Origin: Marimonas lutisalis
Lineage (GTDB): Bacteria; Pseudomonadota; Alphaproteobacteria; Rhodobacterales; Rhodobacteraceae
Assembly (NCBI RefSeq): GCF_005434965.1
Contig: NZ_SKCI01000001.1
Span: forward strand, 505,370 to 569,369
Direction of reading: 5' to 3'
DNA: 64,000 bases
Shown: in pieces, positions 54,726 through 62,760 of the stretch
How positions within the stretch are numbered: position 1 is the first letter of the stretch
Layout: each line of letters starts with the position of its first letter
Notes under the pieces: generated by a model
What the model was told of the DNA's origin: nothing
The model's database searches: none
Seen by the model: the letters and a program-made list of their open reading frames with translations, nothing else
Position numbers and translations under genes: made by a program

Positions 54726-56966
54726 ATGGGCAAGGTTGGAACAATCGCGCGACGCACGTTCCTGATCGGCTCGGCGGCGGTGCTGGGGGGCGTGGCCTTT
54801 GGCTATTACATGTACAAGCGGCCGGCGGCGAACCCGCTGCTGCATGGCCTGGGCGAGGGTGAGGCGGCGCTGACGCCCTATGTCCTGATCAACGCCGACG
54901 GCGTGACGCTGATCACGCCCAGGGGCGACAAGGGGCAGGGCGCTTATCACGCGCAGGCGGCGCTGATCGCGGAGGAACTGGACGTGGACCTGGCGGCGAT
55001 CAACGTGGACCCCGGCCCGCCCAGCCCGGCCTATTACAACACCGCGCTGAGCAGCGAGGCGGTGCCGTTCGCGTTTTACGATGATGGCTTTTTGGCCGAA
55101 ACGATGCGGGGCGTGATGGATGCGCCGATGAAGTTCATCGGCATGCAGATCACCGGCGGCTCAACCACGGTGCCGGACGGCTGGGAAAAGCTGCGTGTTG
55201 CCGGCGCCGTGGCACGCGAGACGCTGAAGGCCGCGGCGAGCCAGCTTTCGGGGATCAACACCACGGCGATCAAGACGGAAAATGGCCGGGTCATTCTGCC
55301 AGATGGGCAGGAGATGACCTATGAGGAGCTGGCGCCGGTGGCCGCGGGCATCGCGCCGGTGACCAAGGTCCGGCTGCGCGGGCCCGATGAGTGGCGTTAC
55401 ATCGGCAAGCCGATGCAGCGTATTGATATCGTGGCGAAATCCACCGGCACACAGGAATATGGCATCGACGTGGATCTGCCGGGCATGGTGCATGCGGCGG
55501 TGAAGCTCAATCCGCGGCAGGGCGGTGACCTGATCGCCTTCGACGCGGCCGAGGCGCTTAAGCTGCGCGGGGTGAGCGACGTTTTGCAGATCACCGGTGG
55601 TGTGGCGGTGATCGCCGACAATACCTGGCGCGCGTTCCGGGGGGCGGAGGCCGTATCGTGCGACTGGGGGCCGGCGCTGTTTCCGCCCGAGCAGGAGGAG
55701 CATTGGACAGCCCTGGCGCAAGCGATCGAGACGGGCGACCATGACAGCCGCCAGCGCGATGACGGCGCCGCCGCCGAGGCGGTGCAGGGCGGGATCGAGG
55801 CGGAATACCGCGCGCCTTACCTCGCGCATGCGCCGCTGGAACCGGTGAATGCGACCGTCTGGGTGCAGGAGGGTCGCGTGGACGTGTGGACCGGCACGCA
55901 GGTGCCGCGTTTTGCCCAAGCGCATGTGGCCGAAATCTGCGGCGTCGACGCCGAGGACGTGCATGTGCACGTGCTGATGATGGGCGGCAGTTTCGGCCAT
56001 CGGTTGGAAGATGACGTTGTCCGGCGCGCGGCCGAGGTTGCGGCGCAGCTGAAAGGCACGCCGGTCAAGCTGACCTATTCGCGCGAAGAGGACATGCTGC
56101 ATGATTTCCTGCGGCCCGCCGCGCTGGGGCGGATGAAGGGTGCGGCAAAGGCTGGCCAGGTGGCGGCGATGGACTATCACGTCGCAGCCCCGTCGATCGC
56201 CGACAGCCAGTTTGCGGAACGGCAGGGGTTGGGCTTTCCGGGGCCGGATTCGACCATCGTGCAGGGCGCCTGGGACCAGCCCTATGCGATCCCGGATTAC
56301 CGCGTGACGGGATACCGCGCGCCGAAGCTGGCGCCGGTCAGTTCCTGGCGGTCGGTCGGGGCCTCGGTCAACGGGTTTTTCCACGAGGGGTTCCTGGATG
56401 AGTTGATCCATGAGGCCGGCGCGGACCCTTTGGAAGAACGGCTGCGGCTTTGTTTCCATGAGCCCACGCGCAAGGTGCTGGAGGCGGTTGGCGAGATGTC
56501 GGACTGGTCCGGGCCGCGCCCGGCCGAGGGCGTGGGCCGGGGCGTGGCGATGGTGGCCTCGTTCGGGGTGCCCTGCGCGCAGGTGGTCGAGGTGCGGATG
56601 ACCGGAGATGGTCTTCGCATCGATAAGGTCTGGGTGGCGGCGGATGTCGGCCGCATTGTCGATCCGGTGAATTTCGACGGGTTGGTCAAGGGCGGCGTGG
56701 TCTTCGGCCTGGGCCATGCCATGCTGGGCGAGATCACGATTGCCGATGGCCGGGTGGAACAGGAGAACTATGACCTGTTCGAGGCGATGCGGATGGACCG
56801 GTGCCCCGACATCTTCGTTCGCGGGCTGGAAACCGGGGAAAAGATCCGTGGCATCGGCGAACCGCCGGTACCCCCGGCCGCACCGGCGCTGGCCAACGCG
56901 ATTTTTGCCGCGACGGGGCAGCGCCTGCGGGAAATGCCTTTCGCAAGATTTGTCGATTTCGCCTGA
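54726..56966 (+). CDS. iorB: molybdopterin-binding subunit of a molybdenum hydroxylase, IorB type
   Basis: A 746-residue catalytic subunit with a twin-arginine signal (ARRTFLIGSAAVLGG, Arg9-Arg10), so it is exported folded, probably together with its iron-sulfur partner that lacks a signal. It has a GDKGQGAYHAQA motif near 70, the MGGSFGHRLEDD cofactor loop, and the catalytic glutamate in GIGEPPVPP near the C-terminus. The arrangement matches isoquinoline 1-oxidoreductase-like or aldehyde-oxidising enzymes; the true substrate is unknown. Three bases separate it from iorA. No cytochrome acceptor or XdhC-type maturase is adjacent. Confidence 0.88.
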   Translation: MGKVGTIARRTFLIGSAAVLGGVAFGYYMYKRPAANPLLHGLGEGEAALTPYVLINADGVTLITPRGDKGQGAYHAQAALIAEELDVDLAAINVDPGPPSPAYYNTALSSEAVPFAFYDDGFLAETMRGVMDAPMKFIGMQITGGSTTVPDGWEKLRVAGAVARETLKAAASQLSGINTTAIKTENGRVILPDGQEMTYEELAPVAAGIAPVTKVRLRGPDEWRYIGKPMQRIDIVAKSTGTQEYGIDVDLPGMVHAAVKLNPRQGGDLIAFDAAEALKLRGVSDVLQITGGVAVIADNTWRAFRGAEAVSCDWGPALFPPEQEEHWTALAQAIETGDHDSRQRDDGAAAEAVQGGIEAEYRAPYLAHAPLEPVNATVWVQEGRVDVWTGTQVPRFAQAHVAEICGVDAEDVHVHVLMMGGSFGHRLEDDVVRRAAEVAAQLKGTPVKLTYSREEDMLHDFLRPAALGRMKGAAKAGQVAAMDYHVAAPSIADSQFAERQGLGFPGPDSTIVQGAWDQPYAIPDYRVTGYRAPKLAPVSSWRSVGASVNGFFHEGFLDELIHEAGADPLEERLRLCFHEPTRKVLEAVGEMSDWSGPRPAEGVGRGVAMVASFGVPCAQVVEVRMTGDGLRIDKVWVAADVGRIVDPVNFDGLVKGGVVFGLGHAMLGEITIADGRVEQENYDLFEAMRMDRCPDIFVRGLETGEKIRGIGEPPVPPAAPALANAIFAATGQRLREMPFARFVDFA

Positions 56967-56992
56967 GGCAGACCCGAGAGCGCCCCCCTTTC

Positions 56993-57021
56993 CGGCGCGC
57001 CCACCCACCCGCCCCGCGCCG
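56993..57021 (+). repeat. hairpin with 15-base CCC-run loop (second copy)
   Basis: CGGCGCG (56993-56999) pairs perfectly with CGCGCCG (57015-57021), and the loop is CCCACCCACCCGCCC, the same length and nearly the same sequence as the loop at 38039-38053. It begins 26 bases after the iorB stop. Confidence 0.7.
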
Positions 57022-57060
57022 AAAACGGCGGGCCGGGATCGGGCGGGCGAGGTGGGGGCG

Positions 57061-57108
57061 CTGCCCCCGCACCCCCGAGGTATTTATGGTCAGATGAAGC
57101 AGGGGATC
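57061..57108 (+). repeat. copy of the 3'-end element, well conserved
   Basis: It starts with a C-run (CTGCCCCCGCACCCCC), then GAGGTATTT and GTCAGATGAAGCAGGGGATC. The GGGGGCG just before it can pair with its first C-run to make a short hairpin. It matches 11831-11878 at about 43 of 48 positions and lies downstream of iorB in the same orientation. Confidence 0.75.
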
Positions 57109-57166
57109 ATGCTTGAAGCATCGCGGGCCGCGGCCTAGGGTTGGCGGCGTGGCGAGGGGAGTTGCG

Positions 57167-57553
57167 ATGATCTACAAGCTGCCGATCCGGGTTTACTACG
57201 AAGATACCGACATGGCCGGTATCGTCTATTATGCCAATTACCTCAGATACATAGAGCGCGGGCGCAGTGAGTGGGTGCGCGAGGTCGGGCTGGACCAGAA
57301 CAGGATGAAGGACGAGGACGGGATCGTGTTTGCCGTTCGTCGCGTGGAGGCCGATTACCTGGCGCCGGCGCGCCTGGATGACGAGCTGGTGGTCGAGACC
57401 TGGGTGGAAAGCCGCAAGCCGGTGCGCATGGTCATGGGCCAGGAGGTCAAGCGCGGCGATCAGGTGCTGTTCCGCGCGATGGTGACGGTGATCTGCATGA
57501 CGCTGGATGGCAAGCCCGTGCGCCTGCCGCACTGGGACGAACCGGCCGCCTGA
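57167..57553 (+). CDS. ybgC: Tol-Pal-associated acyl-CoA thioesterase YbgC
   Basis: A 128-residue 4-hydroxybenzoyl-CoA-thioesterase-type hotdog protein. The catalytic region is VYYEDTDMAGIVYYANYLRYIERGR, with Asp15 of DTD as the expected active residue. It hydrolyses acyl-CoA or acyl-ACP and is encoded first in most tol-pal clusters. I chose the ATG at 57167 because GAGGGGAG precedes it; the frame is open to 57113. Confidence 0.92.
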   Translation: MIYKLPIRVYYEDTDMAGIVYYANYLRYIERGRSEWVREVGLDQNRMKDEDGIVFAVRRVEADYLAPARLDDELVVETWVESRKPVRMVMGQEVKRGDQVLFRAMVTVICMTLDGKPVRLPHWDEPAA

Positions 57554-57632
57554 GCGGCGGGTTTTCGCCGGGCGGGGTGGCGCTTGGGCGGAATGATGCA
57601 AAGCCCATGGCTTTCCCCTTGGAAATAAGATA

Positions 57633-57671
57633 GTTTCGGCTGCAATAAGGGCCGCCAAAGACGGCCGAAAC
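57633..57671 (+). promoter_or_regulatory. inverted repeat in the tolQ leader
   Basis: GTTTCGGC (57633-57640) can pair with GCCGAAAC (57664-57671), and a nested GGCCG/CGGCC stem lies between. The structure ends 13 bases before the tolQ ATG, next to the ribosome binding site, so it could influence translation. Confidence 0.3.
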
Positions 57672-57684
57672 AACGAGCAGGCAG

Positions 57685-58380
57685 ATGGAAGCAGAAACCC
57701 TTGCCCTGGCGCAGGAGATTGATTTCTCCCTGTGGGCCCTATTCGCGCGCGCCACGATCACTGTGAAACTGGTGATGATCATGTTGATCGTCGCTTCGTT
57801 CTGGTCGTGGGCGATCATCGTTCAGAAACTCATCGACTATCGCAAGGCGCGGCGCGAGGCATCGGCGTTCGACCGGGCCTTCTGGTCGGGCGAGCCGCTG
57901 GACCAGCTGTTCGAGCAGATCGGCGCGGATCCGGGCGGACATTCGGAAAAGATATTCGCCGCCGGCATGATCGAATGGCGGCGGTCGCACCGGGCGGATG
58001 GCAAGTTCATCGCCGGGGCGCAGGCGCGCATCGACCGCAGCATGGACGTGTCGATCGCCAAGGAGGCCGAGGGGCTGCAGCGCGGGTTACCGGTGCTCGC
58101 CACCGTGGGCTCGACCGCGCCGTTCGTGGGACTCTTCGGCACGGTGATCGGGATCATGAACTCGTTCATCGAGATCGCGCAGCAGCAGAACACCAACCTG
58201 GCCGTCGTGGCGCCGGGGATTGCCGAGGCGCTTCTGGCCACGGGTCTGGGCCTGCTGGCGGCCATCCCGGCGGTGATCTTCTACAACAAGCTGAGCGCTG
58301 ACAGTGATCGGATCATCGCCGGCTACGAGGCGTTCGCCGACGAGTTCTCGACCATTCTCAGCCGCCAGCTGGACGCCTGA
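57685..58380 (+). CDS. tolQ: Tol-Pal system protein TolQ
   Basis: A 231-residue inner-membrane protein with three helices; it and TolR use the proton motive force to drive TolA. A first helix at about 28-50 is followed by a long cytoplasmic segment and the pair of helices with GLPVLATVGSTAPFVGLFGTVIGIMNSF and PGIAEALLATGLGLLAAIPAV, which line the proton path. Confidence 0.95.
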   Translation: MEAETLALAQEIDFSLWALFARATITVKLVMIMLIVASFWSWAIIVQKLIDYRKARREASAFDRAFWSGEPLDQLFEQIGADPGGHSEKIFAAGMIEWRRSHRADGKFIAGAQARIDRSMDVSIAKEAEGLQRGLPVLATVGSTAPFVGLFGTVIGIMNSFIEIAQQQNTNLAVVAPGIAEALLATGLGLLAAIPAVIFYNKLSADSDRIIAGYEAFADEFSTILSRQLDA

Positions 58381-58383
58381 GCC

Positions 58384-58860
58384 ATGGGCGCGGGTGTAAT
58401 CAAATCGAGCGGGGCAGGCGGTGGATCACGCCGCCGCCGCCGTGGTGGGCGCGCGGTGCCGATGAGCGAGATCAACGTCACGCCATTCGTCGACGTGATG
58501 CTGGTGCTGTTGATTATCTTCATGGTGGCGGCGCCGCTGATGACGGTGGGCGTACCTGTGGAACTGCCCAAGACGGCGGCCAACGCGTTGCCGACCGAGG
58601 CCGAGGAGCCGCTGACCGTGACGATCACCGCCGAGGGCACGGTGCTGCTGCAGCGTACCGAAGTGGCGCGCGACGAGTTGATCGGAAAGCTGCGCGCGAT
58701 TGCGGCCGAGCGCGAGAGCGACCGGGTGTTCCTGCGCGCCGATGGCGCGGTGCCTTATGAACAGGTGGTGCAGGTGATGGGCGCGCTGAACCGTGGCGGA
58801 TTTTCCAATATCGGGCTGGTGACGGATACCGGCGGCCCGGATCTGGATTCGGGGAACTGA
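58384..58860 (+). CDS. tolR: Tol-Pal system protein TolR
   Basis: A 158-residue ExbD/TolR protein with a basic cytoplasmic start (RRRRRGG), one helix containing the proton-carrying aspartate in VTPFVDVMLVLLIIFMV, and a periplasmic domain with VFLRADGAVPYEQVVQVMG. It starts three bases after tolQ. Confidence 0.95.
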   Translation: MGAGVIKSSGAGGGSRRRRRGGRAVPMSEINVTPFVDVMLVLLIIFMVAAPLMTVGVPVELPKTAANALPTEAEEPLTVTITAEGTVLLQRTEVARDELIGKLRAIAAERESDRVFLRADGAVPYEQVVQVMGALNRGGFSNIGLVTDTGGPDLDSGN

Positions 58861-58871
58861 CAGGTTCATCC

Positions 58872-59963
58872 ATGAATGCCGGCCAGGTCATATCGGGGAT
58901 GGGGCATATCGGCCTCATCGGCTGGCTGCTCTTCGGGGGGCAGTTCCAGTCCGAACCCCTGCCCTTCGAGGTGACGGATGTGGCGGTGATCTCGGGCGAG
59001 GAGTTCGAGGCGATGATGGCCGCGCAACGGGCGCCCGAGACGGTGACGGACGTGGCGATGCCACAGGCCCCCGAACCCGATACGCCGCCCGCGCCGCAGA
59101 TCGAAGCCGCGCCGGAAAGCGCGCCGGACCAGGTGGAGCCCGAGGTAGCCGAAATTCCCCCGCAGGACGACACCCCGGCACCTGTCGAGCCCGCGCCGCC
59201 GACGCCGACCGAGGTGGAGGACCGTCCGCCCGAAATCGCGCCGCCGACCGAGGAAGATGTCGCCGCGCTGGTGCCGCAGACCTCGCCCCGGCCGCAGGCA
59301 CGACCGGTGGAGCGCGTGGCACCGACACCGGTGGCCCAGCCGCCCGAGCCCGAGGCCGCGCCGGACAACGTGGTGCGCGAGGAAACATCGGACGCGCCAG
59401 CCGAAGAGGCGCGTCCCGAAGAAGAGGCGACGGCGCCCGAGGAAACCGTGACCGAGATCACGCCGGAAGCGGCAGACGAGGTGACGGCGGCGCCGACACG
59501 CTCGGTCCGCCCGAAAACACGGCCGCAGCGAACCCAACCGCCGACCGAGACCGCCGAGAGCGGAAGCAGCACCTCGGATGCGGTCAACGCGGCGCTGCAG
59601 GCCGCGCAGCAAGGCGGCGGCGAAACCGAGGCGCAATCGACCGCGCCGCAGTTGAGCCAGGGCGAGCGCGATGCGCTGATCGTGGCGGTGTCGGATTGCT
59701 GGGCCGTAGATCCCGGCGCCCCTGCCGCGCAGGTGACAGTTGTGGTATCGGTGGAACTGAACCGTGACGGTACGTTGGCGGGGACACCCAAACTCGTCGG
59801 TGCCGAGGGCGGGGACGGGGCGGCGCAGGCCGTGGCCTTCCGCAATGCGCGCACGGCGGTGATTGCCTGCGGACGGGGAGGGTTTAACCTGCCCGAGGAC
59901 AAGTACGAAGCATGGCGCGAAATCGAAATGACGTTCAATCCGGAGAAAATGAGGCTCAGATGA
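58872..59963 (+). CDS. tolA: TolA-like envelope-spanning protein
   Basis: A 363-residue protein with a short N-terminal hydrophobic segment (about 8-22), a long Pro-, Glu- and Ala-rich middle (about 60-240) of low complexity, and a C-terminal domain (about 260-363) with [26 protein letters not shown] that fits the TonB/TolA C-terminal fold. It connects TolQR to Pal and TolB. The middle part is proline/glutamate rich instead of the lysine/alanine helix of enterobacterial TolA. Confidence 0.85.
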   Translation: MNAGQVISGMGHIGLIGWLLFGGQFQSEPLPFEVTDVAVISGEEFEAMMAAQRAPETVTDVAMPQAPEPDTPPAPQIEAAPESAPDQVEPEVAEIPPQDDTPAPVEPAPPTPTEVEDRPPEIAPPTEEDVAALVPQTSPRPQARPVERVAPTPVAQPPEPEAAPDNVVREETSDAPAEEARPEEEATAPEETVTEITPEAADEVTAAPTRSVRPKTRPQRTQPPTETAESGSSTSDAVNAALQAAQQGGGETEAQSTAPQLSQGERDALIVAVSDCWAVDPGAPAAQVTVVVSVELNRDGTLAGTPKLVGAEGGDGAAQAVAFRNARTAVIACGRGGFNLPEDKYEAWREIEMTFNPEKMRLR

Positions 59964-61282
59964 TGATGAGACTGCTCGGAACCTTCCTGTTGGTGTTGTG
60001 TGTTTTGGGGTTGCCCGCGCAGGCGCAGAACGGACCGCTTCGGATCGAGATCACGGATGGCGTGATGGAACCCTTGCCGTATGCGGTGCCGGATTTCGTG
60101 CCCGAGAACGGCGCGGCCTCGGAGATGGCGATGCAGATCGCGCGGGTGGTGGCCGATGACCTGACCGGCACCGGGCTGTTCCGTGAGGTTGGCAAAGAGG
60201 CTTATATCAGCCAGATCACGAGTTTCGCGAGCCCGGTTCAATTCCCCGACTGGAAGGCGATCAATGCGCAGGCGCTGATCACCGGGGCGGTGGCGGTGAA
60301 CGGCGATAGCGTGACGGTGAAATTCCGTGTCTGGGACGTGTTCGCGGGCCAGGAACTGGGCAACGGGCTGCAGTTCGCGGGTACCACCGCCGGTTGGCGG
60401 AGGATGGCGCACAAGGTGGCCGACGAGGTCTATTCCCGCATCACGGGCGAGGCCGGCTATTTCGACAGCCGGGTGGTGTTCGTCAGCGAGACAGGGCCGA
60501 AGAACGAGCGCAAGAAGCGGCTGGCGATCATGGATTACGATGGCGCCAACGTGCAGTACCTGACCGACAGTTCGTCCATCGTGCTGGCGCCGCGCTTTTC
60601 GCCTACGGGCGACCGGGTGCTTTATACCGGCTTCGAGACCGGTTTCCCGCGTATCTATGTGCTGGATGTCGCGAATGTCGGCCGCCGCGTGCTGCAAAGC
60701 CAGGAAGGCACGATGAGTTTTGCCCCGCGGTTCAGCCCGGACGGCCAGCGCGTCGTGTTTTCGCTTGAGGCGGGCGGCAACACGGATCTCTACGTGATGG
60801 ATATCGCCAGCGGCGGACAGTCGCGGTTGACCAATGCGCCCTCGATCGAAACCGCGCCCAGCTATTCGCCCGATGGCAGCCAAATCGTGTTCGAAAGCGA
60901 CCGGTCGGGCTCGCGGCAGCTTTATGTCATGTCGGCCGGCGGCGGCGAGGCGCGCAGGATCAGCCAGGGCACGGGCAATTACGGCACGCCGGTCTGGAGC
61001 CCGCGTGGCGACCTGATCGCGTTTACCAAGCAGTCCAAGGGACGGTTTCACATCGGCGTGATGAAAACCGATGGCAGCGCCGAGCGCCTGTTGACGGCGT
61101 CGTTCCTGGAGGAGGGGCCGACATGGTCGCCCAATGGCCGGGTGATCATGTTCACCCGCGAAACGCAGGGGGCGCAGGGGCAGGCGAGCCTTTACACGGT
61201 GGATATCACCGGGCGGAACCTGAAGAAGGTGCGCACCCCGGGCGGTGCATCAGACCCGTCCTGGAGCCCGCTGCAGAAATGA
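59960..61282 (+). CDS. tolB: Tol-Pal system beta-propeller protein TolB
   Basis: A 440-residue periplasmic protein: signal peptide (ending at QAQ, about residue 23), an alpha/beta domain (about 24-165) and a six-bladed propeller with repeated SPDG motifs ([59 protein letters not shown]). It binds Pal and shuttles between Pal and TolA. It overlaps tolA by four bases. Three ATGs in a row at 59960-59968 make the exact start uncertain. Confidence 0.94.
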   Translation: MMMRLLGTFLLVLCVLGLPAQAQNGPLRIEITDGVMEPLPYAVPDFVPENGAASEMAMQIARVVADDLTGTGLFREVGKEAYISQITSFASPVQFPDWKAINAQALITGAVAVNGDSVTVKFRVWDVFAGQELGNGLQFAGTTAGWRRMAHKVADEVYSRITGEAGYFDSRVVFVSETGPKNERKKRLAIMDYDGANVQYLTDSSSIVLAPRFSPTGDRVLYTGFETGFPRIYVLDVANVGRRVLQSQEGTMSFAPRFSPDGQRVVFSLEAGGNTDLYVMDIASGGQSRLTNAPSIETAPSYSPDGSQIVFESDRSGSRQLYVMSAGGGEARRISQGTGNYGTPVWSPRGDLIAFTKQSKGRFHIGVMKTDGSAERLLTASFLEEGPTWSPNGRVIMFTRETQGAQGQASLYTVDITGRNLKKVRTPGGASDPSWSPLQK

Positions 61283-61392
61283 ACATCGGCAGCGCCCCGC
61301 GCATCGCCCGGGGCGCACCGGACGAGATTCACACGGGCGTTTGCCTGTGCTAGAAGATGCAACAGCAGAAAAACGCATATGAGGCGCGTAAC

Positions 61393-61911
61393 ATGACCTA
61401 TCTGGCAAAATCCATGATGCTGGTGGCGGGGCTGAGCCTGGCCGCCTGCACGAATGCAGGCCGTTTCGACAACGATCCGGCGGCGGGCGCGGGCAGCGGG
61501 GTGAACACTTCGTCGGCCATCGCAGGCACGGCGAGCGATCCGCTGTCGCCGCTCTATTTCCAGCAGACAATCGGTGACAGGGTGCTGTTCGCCGTCGATC
61601 AGCACACGCTGAACGAAGATGCCAAGCGCACGCTGGATGGGCAGGCGAGCTGGCTGACCACGAATACGGACTACAACGTCGTGATCGAGGGCCACGCCGA
61701 CGAGCAGGGCACGCGCGAATACAACCTTGCCCTGGGCGCGCGCCGCGCGAATGCGGTGCGTGAATACCTGTTGTCACGGGGCCTGGCCGGCACGCGGATG
61801 AAGACCGTGAGCTATGGCAAGGAGCGTCCGATCGAAATCTGCAGCGAGGAAGCCTGCTATGCCAAGAACCGCCGGGCGGTGACCTTGCTTTCCAGCGGTC
61901 TGAGCGGTTAA
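61393..61911 (+). CDS. pal: peptidoglycan-associated lipoprotein Pal
   Basis: A 172-residue outer-membrane lipoprotein with the lipobox LAAC (Cys19) and an OmpA-like domain that binds peptidoglycan: VIEGHADEQGTREYNLALGARRANAVREYL. A disulfide may form between the two cysteines in EICSEEACYAKNRR. The ATG at 61393 is preceded by GAGGCG; a longer frame starts at 61357. A GC-rich inverted repeat (61292-61306) lies between tolB and pal. Confidence 0.94.
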   Translation: MTYLAKSMMLVAGLSLAACTNAGRFDNDPAAGAGSGVNTSSAIAGTASDPLSPLYFQQTIGDRVLFAVDQHTLNEDAKRTLDGQASWLTTNTDYNVVIEGHADEQGTREYNLALGARRANAVREYLLSRGLAGTRMKTVSYGKERPIEICSEEACYAKNRRAVTLLSSGLSG

Positions 61912-61923
61912 GCGGAGGATCCG

Positions 61924-62760
61924 ATGCGCTGGTTTCTGGGTGCTGTTCTGAGTGTCGTGCTTGTGCTGCCGGTGGCGGCACAGGAGCGCGAAGAGACGTT
62001 GGCCGATATCCGTCAGGAACTGACGGTGCTGCATGTCGAGATCCAGAAGCTCAAGCGTGAGCTGTCGACCACGGGGGCGACGGGCAACGCGACGCAGGGC
62101 GGTTCGGCGCTTGATCGAATCAACGCGATCGAGGCCGAGTTGCAGCGCCTCACCGCCAAGACCGAGCAGTTGCAGTTTCGTGTCGATGCCATCGTGACGG
62201 ACGGGACCAACCGGATTGCTGATCTGGAATTCCGGCTGGTCGAACTGGAAGGTGGCGATGTCAGCCAGCTGAAGGAAACAACGACGCTGGGCGGCGAAGC
62301 GGCCAAGCCCGAGACGCCCGTCGCGCCGGTGCCATCGGCCCAGCAGGACGGGACTGCGCCGGCGGGCCCCGAACTGGCGATGGGCGAGCGCGCCGATTTC
62401 GACGCGGCACAGACCGCGCTTAACGAAGGCCGCCATGCCGAGGCGGCGCAGGCCTTTGCCCGCTTCAACGAGACATACCCCGGCAGCCCCATGGCCGTGC
62501 CTGCGCATCTGGGGCGTGGCCGCGCGCTTGAAGCCGCGGGCGATCTGACCGGCGCGGCGCGGTCCTATCTGGAAGCGTTCAGCTCGGATCCCAATGGCAG
62601 CAATGCCCCCGAGGCGCTCTATGAACTGGGCCGCGGGCTGGGCCGTCTGGGCCAGACCAACGAGGCCTGCGTGACGCTTGAAGAGGTGGGCGTGCGGTTC
62701 CCGGGGGGTGAGGCGGCAACGAAGGCGCGCGATGAGATGGCGCGCCTTGGCTGTTCGTGA
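61924..62760 (+). CDS. cpoB: cell division coordinator CpoB (YbgF)
   Basis: A 278-residue periplasmic protein with a signal peptide (ending at AAQ, about residue 21), a coiled coil (about 23-105, with LADIRQELTVLHVEIQKLKREL) that trimerises the protein, a short Pro-rich linker and C-terminal TPR repeats (about 155-275). It links Tol-Pal action to peptidoglycan synthesis. Gene order pal-cpoB is standard. Confidence 0.92.
   Translation: MRWFLGAVLSVVLVLPVAAQEREETLADIRQELTVLHVEIQKLKRELSTTGATGNATQGGSALDRINAIEAELQRLTAKTEQLQFRVDAIVTDGTNRIADLEFRLVELEGGDVSQLKETTTLGGEAAKPETPVAPVPSAQQDGTAPAGPELAMGERADFDAAQTALNEGRHAEAAQAFARFNETYPGSPMAVPAHLGRGRALEAAGDLTGAARSYLEAFSSDPNGSNAPEALYELGRGLGRLGQTNEACVTLEEVGVRFPGGEAATKARDEMARLGCS

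Noticed and set aside
59051-59580. Repetitive Pro/Glu/Ala-rich DNA in tolA as a possible tandem repeat or recombination site
   Set aside because: The repetition is only in amino acid composition, the codons vary, and such a linker is normal for TolA-type proteins.
58625-61051. Minus-strand open frame of 808 codons opposite tolR, tolA and tolB
   Set aside because: It includes a Ser/Gly/Ala low-complexity stretch that is simply the complement of the Pro/Glu-rich part of tolA; no independent support.
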